DNA of 64,000 bases from Pomphorhynchus laevis (taxonomy: Eukaryota; Acanthocephala; Palaeacanthocephala; Echinorhynchida; Pomphorhynchidae): assembly GCA_012934845.2 (NCBI GenBank), contig WNNJ02000177.1, positions 1 through 64,000 of the forward strand, given 5' to 3'. The notes beneath the pieces were generated by a model. The model worked only from the letters and a program-made list of their open reading frames with translations. It had not been told where the DNA came from and made no database searches. Shown here piece after piece: positions 51,441 to 61,561 of this stretch; position 1 is the stretch's first letter; every line of letters starts with the position of its first letter. Made by a program: the position numbers and the translations under genes.

Positions 51441-52132
51441 ATAGCAGGAAAAGTTAAGTTTTTTTTCATATAAGCGTTTAAAATTTTATGGCTAACTTGT
51501 CATCTATTGATAATTCTATCAAGATTCATATCTTTAAATTAATAGAAGTTTTTGTTTGATAAAGCAAACAAATATAAACGAATTTTTTAATTCATCGAAA
51601 CGAATAAGTGTCAAGGTTAATAAGTGTTTATAGTTATTTGAGCGTAACTGTTGTGAAATAATTGAAAATATATATTGTTCATTGAACTGAACAATAATAA
51701 ACATATAAATTGTCCTTTTCATTACTTTGGTTTCCAATGGACTCCAGCTCAATAATAAAAAAGTGTTTCCATGTGTATCTCTCGATCGAAGCATAATCAA
51801 CATAGAGTTAACCACCTTTATGGTGTAGCCATATCGATAACTGACTCATATAAGGATCTTGGTGTTTGGGTACGACAAGATTTACATACATACCAGTTGC
51901 ATACATCCTAACTTCGTGTGCTCAAAGGTCAGAGCCCCAATGAATTATGCAGTATCTTTTACCAATCGTGATAAGTCAATCTGTCTAAGCATACCAACAT
52001 CAAATCATGCATGCTCCTCTTCGGGTTCAGATTCTAGCTCTTCTAATCCTCATAAGTCTAGATCAAAAATTGTTGACTGATCACTTTGTCTAATAATTGG
52101 AAATGTGATGGAGTCATCTTCATTGGACACCA

Positions 52133-52504
52133 TTGAATGTGTACGTCATGACATTAAAGCCATTGAAATGTTATTTTCGTATTTACTTCAGACATGCACC
52201 GACAAACGAGATAAATTCATTCAGGGTGATGAATATTTTTAGGTTGGGTAAAAGGGATAATATTGGAAACACGCGACTTTTAAAATTTGTTCTGAATTCA
52301 GATGTGATGTGTTCCTTAGCTCTACGTAACGGGTTTCGTCTAACAGGAACCAACATCTTTATAAGAAAAGATCTCTTACCAGAAGAAAGAAAATTACAGA
52401 AAGCGTCACTCACTAAAATTAAGGATCGTAAAGCGAACGGCGAAAGTAATTTGATTATTAAAAATTTTCGAGTAGTGCGGCGCAGAATCTCTACACGTTT
52501 TTGA
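52133..52504 (+). pseudogene. ORF1 remnant of LINE E
   Basis: A 123-codon frame with FRVMNIFRLGKRD, then TRLLKFVLNSDVMCSLALRN and FIRKDLLPEERKLQK. This is the (R.G......RP(I/L)(K/R)V.L.s....L...) ... (D.t..eR....L...L..R) pattern of the nucleic-acid-binding segment in CR1/Jockey-type ORF1 proteins, and it ends in a basic VVRRRISTRF tail. The upstream frame 51859-52080 (Ser-rich) may be the same ORF before a shift. It is assigned mainly by pattern and position upstream of the endonuclease. Confidence 0.5.
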
Positions 52505-52689
52505 TCCGTTCCAAACCTTCATAAGTAAGCAAGGATGCTCTTCGTCTACTGTGTCACACCACCTATAAGCTCCCTCTAGATTTTTAATCCGAAAAATTAT
52601 ACCTCCGTTACTACGGGGTTGTTCCTGACGTAGTTCAGTCTACGAACATCTTCCTCAATTTGCGCATACTTTATACAAACATACTTAGC

Positions 52690-53472
52690 ATTTACCATAA
52701 ATGAGATGAATTGACGGTGCGTTTGTCGAAGACGCGTTACGATATAATAGCTCTCACTGAGACCTGGCTAAGTATAGACATACTTGATTCTGAAATAAGT
52801 ATCGAGGGATATACTCTTATTCGTGGGGATAGACAATGCCGCAGGGGTGGTGATGTTGCTCTTTATATAAGAGTCTTATTATCTGTAAAAATAGTCGAAT
52901 CTAGTAATTCTTCGTCTAAATGTGATTATTTGTGGGTATCTATTGACCATGGGATTAGGAATCTAACGTTCGGTATATTTTACCGACCTCCGTGTTCGTC
53001 AACTGCCTCTATGCAATCCTTTTTGCTTAGTCATGTAAAAATGTCTAAAGAGGGAGATTTGGTTATCGTAGGAGACTTTAATATGCCAAAAGTAAACTGG
53101 AAGGATTATGTTCCCATTAGTAGATGTGATCATGGTTTTTGTGAACTCTTAGAAGTTTTTGATACTTTAAACTTATTTCAGCATGTCCATGAGCATACGC
53201 GATATAGGAAGGATAAGTCTTCTTTGTTCGGCATTTGTTTTACTGTCAAGGAGAATGCTATCGTGAATATCAAGTACGGTCCTCCAATCGGTTCAAGTGA
53301 TCATGCTACCATCGATTTTCTTATTAACCTTGATCTCAAGGTATCTTCTAATTGTAATAAATTTCCGAATTTCAAAAAAGCCGATTATTCCACTATTATA
53401 ACTCTTCTCTCAAATATTAAATGGCCCAACCCTTATATTTTAAGAATACAGCCAGCGTGGGACTTTTTCTGA
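52690..53472 (+). pseudogene. AP endonuclease of LINE E
   Basis: The reading begins before an in-frame TGA near 52700 and continues with YDIIALTETWLS (catalytic Glu of motif ET.L), LIRGDR, LTFGIFYRPP, LVIVGDFNMPKVNW (Asp and Asn) and a final PPIGSSDHATIDF (Asp-His pair). All main catalytic motifs of APE-type nucleases survive, so only the early stop and the later frameshift disable it. The domain nicks target DNA to prime reverse transcription. The open frame lists a TTG at 52711 as its first codon; the original start must be further upstream. Confidence 0.85.
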
Positions 53473-53493
53473 AATACTTTACTCTCAATATTA

Positions 53494-55093
53494 TTGGCAC
53501 ATACACCTGTGTGCTCTATTCGAAAGAGACTGAAGCATCCTGTATGGGTGGATGCGTCCCTACGATTTCTTCTAGTAAAACGAGATCGCGCATTCCTGGA
53601 TTTCAAACGGGGTATTAGATCTTTCTCCTCATACAAGGTTATTGGAAATAGAATCACTTCGATTAAACGAAGTAAACGTCATACCTATATTACTAGCATG
53701 TGTAAGTCCTTTAATCAGAATTCTCGAAATATATTTAGTTTTATTCGTGGTCAGAGATGTTCTCAATGGGATTCGTTTAGCTTAATAAACTCCGAGGGAA
53801 ATTCTATCAATAATGCGAGTGAAATTGCAGAAGCATTTGCAGATCACAATAAACTTCCTAACGTATCGAGTCCTTCAAATGATAGCGATCAGTTATTTTC
53901 ATCTGATATTATAGATCACCCTATATTACCCAGTGTCGAATTCTCTGTTCTGGATGTATTTGATGAGCTTAGAAAATCAAAACCTTCGTCTATTAGTGGT
54001 CCTGATAATACACCATCGATCGTATTGCGAGAGGCTGCATCAGCACTATGCTTTCCGCTTTGGCTTATTTACCGTTGCTCCATAGATTCAGGAATTTTAC
54101 TTTTTGAGTGGGAAAAAGCCACCATTAAGCCCATTTTCAAGAAAGGTTCAAGATCTGCTGCTGGGAGTTATAGACCAGTGAGCTTGACTTGTGAAGCATG
54201 GAAGATTCTGAAAAAGCTAATTTTGCGCTCTCTGACATCATACCTAAAAATATTGTATTTTAAATGTTCTTCAACATGGTTTCCGACATGGGTGGTCCAC
54301 TACTACTAATTTAGTTAGTGAACGGGCTAGCTGGTGCGATTCCTTGAAGGTTGGACATGGAATTGATATTCTGTTTTTTGATTTATCAAAAACCTTCGAT
54401 AATGTTAATCATACCATTTTAATTAGTAAATTATTTGATGTGGGCATTAGAGGTAGTATCCTTCGATAGTTAAATTGTTTCCTCCAAGATAGGTTATTTG
54501 CGGTGAAAGTTAAAAACACTTAATCACGTTAGCGAACAATGTCAAGTGGTGTACCTCAAGGTTCAGTCATAAGTCCTACTCTGTTCAACATATATGTCAA
54601 TGACGTATGTCATGTCAATTGCTCATTTTCGATGTACGCCGATGATATCAAAATTTGGAATGGTATTCGGGATCTTTCAGATCATAACCGGCTTCAGAAG
54701 GACATAGATTTCATACACTAGTGGTGCAACTCATATGATCTTACTATTAACATAGAACAGACCTATCACATGCATTTAAGTCAGTTGATGTATTCCGGCT
54801 CGTACACTTTAGGCGGTGCTACCATTAAGAATGTTGATCAAGTCAAGGATCTCGGTATTATATTATCTAATAATCTGTCATCGGGTCCTCATGTAAGATA
54901 TATTGTAAGCAAATGTCAACGCATCCTAGGGCTACTACGAGGAACGCTAGGTTCAATAGATGTTGACTCATTTAGGCTGCTGTTCCCCTCGATTGTCCTT
55001 TCTCATATGCTATATGCTTTATCAGCAGTCTTTCCGCAATCTAAGGGTGAGTTGCGTTTACTTAAGGGTATTCTCCCTAAAGCTATCCTATGA
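53494..55093 (+). pseudogene. reverse transcriptase of LINE E in several frames
   Basis: 53494-54309: SSISGPDNTPSIVL, then EWEKATIKPIFKKGSR and YRPVSLTCEAWKILKKL (fingers motifs). 54355-54420: IDILFFDLSKTFDNVNH (motif A, catalytic Asp, in another frame). 54539-54721: SGVPQGSVISPTLFNIYVND and MYADDIKIW (motifs B and C, catalytic YADD intact). 54770-55093: GGATIKNVDQVKDLGIIL, the thumb start. All catalytic residues are present, but at least three frameshifts separate the blocks, so the polymerase is dead although relatively young. Confidence 0.85.
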
Positions 55094-55400
55094 TTTCTTC
55101 CATTCGAAATATTCCCTATCCTCAGAGACTAGACGTTCTAGGCATATGCGATGTTGAGACGTCCTTAATTAAAGCATATTTGATGTTAGTGTGGAGGACA
55201 CTGCACTCTCCTAAGCACGTTTTAAACCCTCTATTTACACTTTCTGCTGAGGTGACACTTTCTGCTGAGGAACCGAGGTGACATCAAACATCGAATCGTC
55301 AAACATTGGAATAAATTACCATCTACTGTTGTTGAGGCCACACATGTATCAGAATTAAAGAATTATCTTCGTGGTGAATTCCGCCTTGAATCCTGACTTG
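55090..55400 (+). pseudogene. C-terminal tail of LINE E
   Basis: RLDVLGICDVETSLIKAYLM continues, with two frame changes, to HRIVKHWNKLPSTVVEATHV and SELKNYLRGEF, the usual (V..WN.LP..VV.a..v..FK..L) terminus, followed by TGA at 55397. The small duplication GAGGTGACACTTTCTGCTGA near 55250 caused one of the frame changes. Confidence 0.75.
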
Positions 55401-55834
55401 TTTCAGCTATTTTGTTGACTATTTTTTATTTCTCGCTTTCTTTTTTTACTGTGATGCCCGTGTTTTGAGCTTTGCTCTTTTGGCAGTCAATGAATAATTA
55501 TGAAGAGAAAATTTATTGCCTTCGCGCCTCTCGGCTTCGACAAAATATAAAAGAAAGAAAAAATATAGTTACAATAAATTAAATACATTCAATTTAAACG
55601 GATGCTGATGTTATACGTTGTACCAATATATTGCATCTTCTCTTCGTCATATACTATGCCCCTAATGCTTCTGCACTGTTCCTCTTAAAAGGTCTCAGAT
55701 AGATCTGCACTTTACTCCATACGATCGATATCTTGCAAACTCAAATGCTGCAAATATGGACATTTCAAAATATGAAACAAGGACCAGCAGGCGCACAAAC
55801 AAAATTTGCACGAACAGCACGACGATCGCGAATG

Positions 55835-56890
55835 TTAAGGAATGCGTATCCGACAAATCTTATCGTGATACCCATGAGTAGAGAAACGCCAAACCAATGG
55901 CCGCTTACAATTGTTTGAATTTTTCCAATGCTGTTTACAGGCAACTGGCCTTAAAAATTGTTCCGGATCAATCCCCGATACTTTCTTGTTAAATATTTCT
56001 AGATTTGCAGTATAATTAACAGTTTCGACCATATTAAGAAGACTGCGCAGATATCCGGATAAAGGGGGGACAGCTGCCAAGGTAGAAACTAGTGTGTATG
56101 ATTTCTTTAGTGAAACTCCAACTATGCGCTTTAAAAATCTTGCCTGGCATCTGTCGAGCTGCATGAAATTACCGGAAGTCAAATCATTCCATACAACGGA
56201 AAGACCATAACTAATCATGAGCAACAACATGACTCTGAAATACCTCAATGCACCCTCGAAAGAGAGACTCCCTAGATTATGGATCAAACTCGTTGCCGTA
56301 ATTATTTTTGTCGCCTTGCGTTCCAAGTGATCAGCAAAACTCCAACGCGAAGTGAGGTACATTCCTAGATAAGTATAACGCAAAAGTTCCAGCGGCTCAT
56401 TATGAAATGTAAGCTGACCATGCTTGCACCGTGGACCACCCTCACGAAACTTGACGACTTTGGTCTTTTCGATGTTAACCTTAATTTTGTTAGATGTACA
56501 ATAATCATACAACGCATCTAAGGCTATTTGAGAAGAGGATATAGTATCTGAGACTATGGCAAGATCATTTGCATACATCACTGACCATACCCTATTCGAA
56601 TTTCGACATATGCAGTTTGGGTTGTCCATAACGAAGAAAGCAAAAAGTAGGGGGCTAAGAGGATCTCCTTGCAAGACACCACGGTTTACGCAAAAGGATT
56701 GTGAAAACTGAATCCCGTCAAATATTCTAAGTGAACTTGGTTGAAGAATGCTGCTTATAAGTTGAAGAAAGCGGCCATATACTTTAGCGCCATTTTCAAC
56801 CTTTCTCAATAATAAGTTTCGATCTATGGAATCAAAAGCATTCTCAAAGTCTACAAAAATCGTGTAGAGAGATTTATGCGCTTCGAACAT
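55835..56890 (-). pseudogene. reverse transcriptase palm to C-terminus of LINE D
   Basis: A 351-codon frame, one of the longest in the window: IFVDFENAFDSIDR (motif A), VNRGVLQGDPLSPLLFAFFV (motif B), SVMYANDLAIVSD (motif C, where the first catalytic Asp is Asn: YAND), YTYLGMYLT, then thumb and tail. The ATG at 56890 is internal; the frame really continues upstream until the LTR insertion at 56903/60762. The Asp-to-Asn change alone should abolish polymerization, so the element was probably dead before or soon after the insertion. Confidence 0.88.
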
Positions 56891-56898
56891 TTCTTTTA

Positions 56899-56903
56899 CA
56901 AGT
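56899..56903. other. target site duplication, left copy (CAAGT)
   Basis: Five bases immediately before the 5' LTR, repeated at 60762-60766 right after the 3' LTR. Five bases is the usual length for Ty3/mdg4-type integrases. Confidence 0.95.
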
Positions 56904-56983
56904 TGTGATAATCTAACATGTAATCATATTGTATAACTATATTCTAGATTGTTGAATAAAGCCTTATTTGGTTTATCATTACA
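56904..56983 (+). repeat. 5' LTR, 80 bp
   Basis: Identical over all 80 bases to 60682-60761. Contains TATAACTATA (56932-56941) as a possible core promoter and AATAAA (56955-56960) as a poly(A) signal. If priming works as proposed, transcription starts at about 56948, making U3 44 bp and R-U5 36 bp. Confidence 0.97.
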
Positions 56984-56997
56984 ATTTATTCAACAAT
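56948..56997 (+). promoter_or_regulatory. putative self-priming hairpin
   Basis: 56948-56960 (ATTGTTGAATAAA, in the LTR) is the exact reverse complement of 56985-56997 (TTTATTCAACAAT), which starts one base after the LTR ends. In fungal Tf1 and sushi-like elements the 5' end of the RNA folds onto the primer binding site in this position and is cleaved to prime minus-strand DNA. The function here is inferred from geometry; no tRNA-complementary site is seen instead. Confidence 0.65.
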
Positions 56998-57018
56998 TGT
57001 GTATATTATGTTAGATCA

Positions 57019-60000
57019 ATGAACTCGGATTTTCAACAATTGACGTCCAACGTTTCCATGGATAAACTTCTTATACCTCAACCTTTCAATCTGGATCCAG
57101 ACACATCAGATTGTCAAGACGAATGGATTCACTGGCGCCAAAAGCTACAAAATTTTTTCTCGTTGCAAGTCACAATAACAGATGACCAGAAACGATTTGT
57201 ACTCATTAACTTACTGTCATCAAGACTTTACTTACTGATCAAAGATTCTAGAACATTCGACTCAGCCTTAAATATACTCGATAAGCAATTTCAGAAGCCA
57301 GTTAACGCGGTTTTTAATAGATTTCAACTGCATACTTGTCGTCAAGATAAAACGATGAATATCCAGCAATATGTGAGAAAACTTGAAGAGTTGGCAACAA
57401 AGTGTAATTTTGAAGATGTCGATGCCGCAACTAACCGTCGAAGCCATATCATTGACGCCCTCGTCCATGGTCTACTAAATTCTTATATACGTGAGAGGAT
57501 ACTCGAATCGAATAAAACTGACTTCGATGAAATTGTTTTAATGGCATCATCTCTAGAGGCCGCACAAAAACAAGCAGCCGTTTTTACTTCAAATGACGAG
57601 ACAAGATCAATGCTAGCATCGGTTTCAGCGGACAACAATAACGAACCCTCCCATTCCGAATTCGATGATGACAAATCGATTAACGCAGCCTTGCGAAACA
57701 AAATTACCAAACGCTGTTACTTTTGCGGTAATCATTATCACCCCCGCAGTAAGTGTCCTGCAAGAGACGTTACTTGCAACATTTGTTCTAAACATGGTCA
57801 TTTTGCCAAAGTCTGTCAATCAAAATTAAAATTTTCCACCTCGACTTCATCGGCGTTATGTTCCATGTCCAACTTAGAGGATCCAAGTTCATTGACTTCC
57901 ATTACAATCAATGGTCAACAAATCGAATGTCTTCTAGATACGGGCAGTTCAGAAAATTTCATTGACACGAATATCGCACATAAATTACAACTGACAACCA
58001 CATCTTGCTGTAAAACAGTTTATATGGCGTCCTCCTCCTCTTGGGCCACAATTACAAAACAGTGCACAACAAACATTGAGTTGAATAAAAATACTTATCC
58101 ACGCTGCCGCTTTTCATTGTTGTCGTCATTATGCGCTGATGCCATATTAGGCAGAGAATTCATGAAGGAACATGAATTCATAACGTTCCCATTCGGTGGA
58201 AATTTGCCTGGACTAACTCTCGCTAACATATCTCCAGCATCTGCCATAAAAATCCAGCCATTAACACTTTTTCCGAATTTGCCGAAACATCTCATTCCAG
58301 TTGCCACGAAATCAAGAAGACAGACACTATCAAACGCCGAGTTTATTCGAAGCCAAGTAGCTAACTTACTCAAATCCGGCATTATTCGAGAAAGCAGATC
58401 GCCTTGGCGCTCACAGGTTCTTGTTGTTACAAATAGGAATGGTAGACAGAGAATGGTTGTCGACTACTCGCAAACTATTAACCGATTCACATCTTTGGAT
58501 GCCTACCCTCTTCCTAATATCGATGACCTCATTTCGAAGATTGCAACACATTCCGTGTTTTCGACGCTCGATCTTTCCAGTGCTTACTATCAGATTCCAT
58601 TGCTGGAGGAAGATAAAAAATACACGGCTTTCGAAGCATCAGGACGTTTGTACGAATTCCAGCGAATTCCTTTTGGGCTTACAAATGCTGTTTCTGCTTT
58701 CCAACGAATCATGAATAACCTCATCGAACACTATCAACTTGAAGGAGTATTTGCTTACTTAGATGACATCATCGTGTGTGGAAATAGCACTGATGAACAC
58801 GACAAAAGACTAGATCGTCTAACGACCATCGCTAATCAGCTCAACATCAAATTCTCTCCGGAAAAGTCGCGTTTGGGCAAGACACAACTCAATTTTTTGG
58901 GCTACCACATTCGACATGGTTGCATCAAACCTGACACTGAAAGAATTAAGCCATTTCTTACTTACCCGATTCCGGAAAATCACACTTCACTACAGAGACT
59001 CCTCGGTATGCTCGCTTACTATTCGAGGTGGATCCCTTCTTTCTCGGCAAAGATACGCCCACTGGTAGAATCGAAAGATTTTCCCCTCGATCGTGCTGTC
59101 ATCCGACAGATAGAAGAAATAAAGTCGGAAATCTCGAATTCATTTTTATGTGCTTACAATCCGGATCTTTCCTTGACTGTTGAAACTGACGCCTCATATT
59201 CATCTATCGGCGCGGTGCTCAGTCAAAACAACTGCCCCGTCGCCTTCTATTCACGATCCTTGCCTAAAACAGCGTTGCGACAGTCGAGTGTGGAAAAGGA
59301 GGCTTACGCGATTGTGGAAGCTCTTAAATATTGGAAGCATTTCCTGCTAGGACGCTATTTCATTGTCAAAACCGATCAGAGGTCAGTGTCATTTATGTTT
59401 GATCAAAAACTGTCGAATCGCATAAAAAGTGACAAAATCGCTCGATGGAGAATTGAACTTGCACCTTACAATTTTGGCATTGAATACCGGCCCGGACAAT
59501 CAAATAAAGCTGCTGACGCAATGTCTAGGATAACATGTTCGTCTTGCAAAACAGTTAATGATCTTAAGATCTTGCATAATTCATTGTGTCATCCGGGTGT
59601 CAGTCGATTACTTCACTACGTTCGTTCGCATGAGTTACCTTTTGACAAAAGTGACGTTGCGGACGTTGTCTCTTCGTGTCAAATTTGCGCCGAATTGAAG
59701 CCTCGATACGCTAGACCAGAAACAGCACATGTCATCAAGGCTACGCATCCATTTGAACGGCTAAGCATTGACTTTAAAGGCCCATTGACATCAACTACAG
59801 AAAACAAATATCTCCTTTGTGTCGTTGACGAATATTCTCGCTTTCCGTTCGCCATACCGTGTAAGGATACATCTTCTATATCAGTCATCAATTGCCTGAA
59901 TCAAATCTTCAGTGTTTTTGGTTACCCAGCCAACGTTCACAGTGACCAAGCAACATGTTTTCAATCCAACGAATTCCGAACGTATCTAAATTCTCGCGGT

Positions 60001-60714
60001 ATTAGCTGCACCCGCAGTTCGTGCTACAACCCACGTGGTAACGGACAGGCCGAACGATTCGTTGGAATAATCTGGAAGACAACCCAACTCGCCCTCAAAA
60101 CTCACAGGAAAACACTGGCGGAATGGGAATTTGTTCTGCCATTGGTTTTGTCATCTTTGCGCAGCTTACTGTGTACCGCGATAGGGGAGACTCCACATCA
60201 ACGACTATTTTCTTTCCCAAGGAATTCTTGTAACAAATGTATCGTTCCGAGATGGTTGGGAACAGGTGAAAACGTGCTTTTAAATCAGAATCCAATGTCT
60301 AAATCAAATCCGTTGTTTTCGCAGGCTGAAATCTTACAATCAAATGGTAACTACGCTACTATTCGGAAACCTTGCGGGAAAGAGATGAATGTGTCCGTAA
60401 GAAGACTGACCAGGTACCCTATTACAAATTCTAACATAGATAACGATATGCTACTGATTGATCGGACATCAGAAGGAGACGGCATGCATTCAAAAACCGA
60501 CTCGACAATCGTATCACGACAATCATTGAATGGAGCTGATAATATTACACAAGTTGGAATCGGTAACTATCGGAGTGAAGAGAATCAACAAGTCGAACAT
60601 AATAGACTTCAAGAATTACGGCGTAGTCCTAGGGATAGAAGAACTCCGAAGTACCTAGACGATTATATAATCGGGGAAGACTGTGATAATCTAACATGTA
60701 ATCATATTGTATAA
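57019..60714 (+). CDS. gag-pol polyprotein of the LTR retrotransposon, 1231 aa
   Basis: The start is ATG 57019 (the frame opens earlier only at non-ATG codons inside the LTR); the stop TAA lies inside the 3' LTR. Gag-like region about 1-230. Two CCHC knuckles from residue 233 (CYFCGNHYHPRSKC and CNICSKHGHFAKVC). Aspartic protease with DTGSS at 307. RT with FSTLDLSSAYYQIP and YLDD at 580-583. RNase H with Asp724 in ETDASYSSIG. Integrase with a zinc region from His853 (H...H, CQIC) and catalytic Asp918, Asp976, Glu1012, an exact D,D35E spacing. The C-terminal RRSPRDRRTPKYLDDY tail is typical of Ty3/mdg4-type elements. Gag and pol are fused with no frameshift or stop, so Gag:Pol ratio must be set otherwise. 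No env gene. Confidence 0.96.
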   Translation: MNSDFQQLTSNVSMDKLLIPQPFNLDPDTSDCQDEWIHWRQKLQNFFSLQVTITDDQKRFVLINLLSSRLYLLIKDSRTFDSALNILDKQFQKPVNAVFNRFQLHTCRQDKTMNIQQYVRKLEELATKCNFEDVDAATNRRSHIIDALVHGLLNSYIRERILESNKTDFDEIVLMASSLEAAQKQAAVFTSNDETRSMLASVSADNNNEPSHSEFDDDKSINAALRNKITKRCYFCGNHYHPRSKCPARDVTCNICSKHGHFAKVCQSKLKFSTSTSSALCSMSNLEDPSSLTSITINGQQIECLLDTGSSENFIDTNIAHKLQLTTTSCCKTVYMASSSSWATITKQCTTNIELNKNTYPRCRFSLLSSLCADAILGREFMKEHEFITFPFGGNLPGLTLANISPASAIKIQPLTLFPNLPKHLIPVATKSRRQTLSNAEFIRSQVANLLKSGIIRESRSPWRSQVLVVTNRNGRQRMVVDYSQTINRFTSLDAYPLPNIDDLISKIATHSVFSTLDLSSAYYQIPLLEEDKKYTAFEASGRLYEFQRIPFGLTNAVSAFQRIMNNLIEHYQLEGVFAYLDDIIVCGNSTDEHDKRLDRLTTIANQLNIKFSPEKSRLGKTQLNFLGYHIRHGCIKPDTERIKPFLTYPIPENHTSLQRLLGMLAYYSRWIPSFSAKIRPLVESKDFPLDRAVIRQIEEIKSEISNSFLCAYNPDLSLTVETDASYSSIGAVLSQNNCPVAFYSRSLPKTALRQSSVEKEAYAIVEALKYWKHFLLGRYFIVKTDQRSVSFMFDQKLSNRIKSDKIARWRIELAPYNFGIEYRPGQSNKAADAMSRITCSSCKTVNDLKILHNSLCHPGVSRLLHYVRSHELPFDKSDVADVVSSCQICAELKPRYARPETAHVIKATHPFERLSIDFKGPLTSTTENKYLLCVVDEYSRFPFAIPCKDTSSISVINCLNQIFSVFGYPANVHSDQATCFQSNEFRTYLNSRGISCTRSSCYNPRGNGQAERFVGIIWKTTQLALKTHRKTLAEWEFVLPLVLSSLRSLLCTAIGETPHQRLFSFPRNSCNKCIVPRWLGTGENVLLNQNPMSKSNPLFSQAEILQSNGNYATIRKPCGKEMNVSVRRLTRYPITNSNIDNDMLLIDRTSEGDGMHSKTDSTIVSRQSLNGADNITQVGIGNYRSEENQQVEHNRLQELRRSPRDRRTPKYLDDYIIGEDCDNLTCNHIV
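60673..60680 (+). promoter_or_regulatory. polypurine tract GGGGAAGA
   Basis: A purine run one base upstream of the 3' LTR; expected plus-strand primer site. It is within the coding frame (Gly-Glu-Asp codons). Confidence 0.75.
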
Positions 60715-60761
60715 CTATATTCTAGATTGTTGAATAAAGCCTTATTTGGTTTATCATTACA
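60682..60761 (+). repeat. 3' LTR, 80 bp
   Basis: Identical to the 5' LTR. The gag-pol stop codon falls at 60712-60714 inside it; AATAAA is at 60733-60738. Confidence 0.97.
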
Positions 60762-60766
60762 CAAGT

Positions 60767-61310
60767 GCACGTAAAACTCTCAGAGCATCACTCGTACTTC
60801 TGCCTTGTCAAAATCCATATTGCTCAAATGGAAATAAATGCTGCCGATATCTAATTAGTCGTATACAAACGATCAGCGTCAAGAGTTTGTATGAATGATT
60901 CAGGAGCGATATACCACGATAAGAATCAGGGAGATATATATTACCTTTACCTTTATAAAGAACCTTCACAATTCCCTCTCTCCATTCCTGAGGTAACGGA
61001 TCTCCACATAAACGAGTTAAACATATGTGACCAATAATTGCTAAGAAGTGAGAGAGACGATTTTAGATGTTCTACACATACGTCATCGGGACCAGCGGCT
61101 TTTTTGTTTACCATGCGTAACAGTGCTGATTCAACTTCCTCGCTAGTAATCAAAGAGTTAATTGGATCTGAGTCTACCAACGTAATCGGGATATTTCTAG
61201 TCGAACTTTGAATATTATTTAGGACGACGATGGAATCATCATGTAATACTTTTTTAAAATGAAGGAACCATTGATCTAAAGGAACTCTAGATCCGTCATA
61301 TTTAATGAAA
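60767..61310 (-). pseudogene. reverse transcriptase fingers region of LINE D
   Basis: The minus frame includes WFLHFKKVLHDDS, then ITSEEVESALLRMVNKKAAGPDDVC (the N(K)-A-x-GPD motif) to about 60953. After a shift, 60767-60840 gives a stop followed by QGRSTSDALRVL, the (F.kGrST..A...L) motif that precedes palm motif A. It joins in frame with 56898 if the LTR element is removed. Confidence 0.82.
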
Positions 61311-61561
61311 AGTAAAATAAAGTGTAATTCTCTTTACGCAAAGGTTCAACACTATGGTGTCTTTGATTTATTAATGTCGGCTCAGTTTATAATGACTAGT
61401 CTATCAGTTGGTCTGCGCAGATTGAGAATTACACACCAAATTGTATCGCTACCACTAATGTGCTCGCTTTACACCCATACGATATTTGAGTTTGCTTGTT
61501 ACTAATGTGTTTTTGTCTTATAGATTAAAAATTACAGACTACAAATTCAATTTAGAGCCTA

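Larger units (their letters stand above)
51850..55567 (+). mobile_element. LINE copy E (CR1/Jockey-type), nearly full length but decayed
   Basis: Plus strand in canonical order: possible ORF1 (51859-52504), AP endonuclease (about 52690-53472), RT with fingers, palm and thumb (53494-55093) and a C-terminal tail (55090-55400). A 3' end of A-rich GAAAGAAAAAATATAG type follows, at about 55567. At least five frameshifts and several stops interrupt it. Its base composition is much less AT-rich than the left half of the window. It abuts LINE D, which is on the opposite strand. Confidence 0.85.
56904..60761 (+). mobile_element. intact, compact Ty3/mdg4-type LTR retrotransposon, 3858 bp
   Basis: Bounded by identical 80-bp direct repeats beginning TGTGATAATC and ending TCATTACA (TG...CA ends), and flanked by a 5-bp target duplication CAAGT. 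A single uninterrupted gag-pol frame fills nearly all of the internal 3698 bp. A polypurine tract (GGGGAAGA) precedes the 3' LTR by one base. There is no TGG-type tRNA primer site after the 5' LTR; a 13-nt complement of the LTR is there instead. RT, RNase H and integrase are in the order typical of Metaviridae. Identical LTRs and an open frame mean a recent insertion. Very short LTRs are known in the mag lineage (Bombyx mag, 77 bp), which may be its relative. Confidence 0.97.
55600..61310 (-). mobile_element. LINE copy D, split by the LTR retrotransposon
   Basis: Minus strand. RT fingers (60953-61300, with KKAAGPDDVCVEHLK) and a short bridging piece (60767-60840) lie to the right of the LTR element; the palm to tail (55835-56898) and a zinc-like end (about 55735-55800, with FHILKCPYL) lie to the left. 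Without the LTR element and one copy of CAAGT the frame runs across the junction. The 5' part including the endonuclease is missing beyond about 61310. This is a LINE clade different from copies A-C and E. Confidence 0.85.

Noticed and set aside
52183-52413. Minus-strand ORF opposite LINE E ORF1
   Set aside because: It is the antisense shadow of the plus-strand ORF1 frame. The same applies to most minus frames under 57268-60295.
56984-57002. tRNA primer binding site after the 5' LTR
   Set aside because: The sequence does not begin with TGG or resemble a tRNA 3'-end complement. It is fully explained as the complement of the LTR.
56968-57018. Gag-pol start inside the 5' LTR
   Set aside because: The frame opens at TTG there; the first ATG is 57019, outside the LTR, and gives a normal Gag start.
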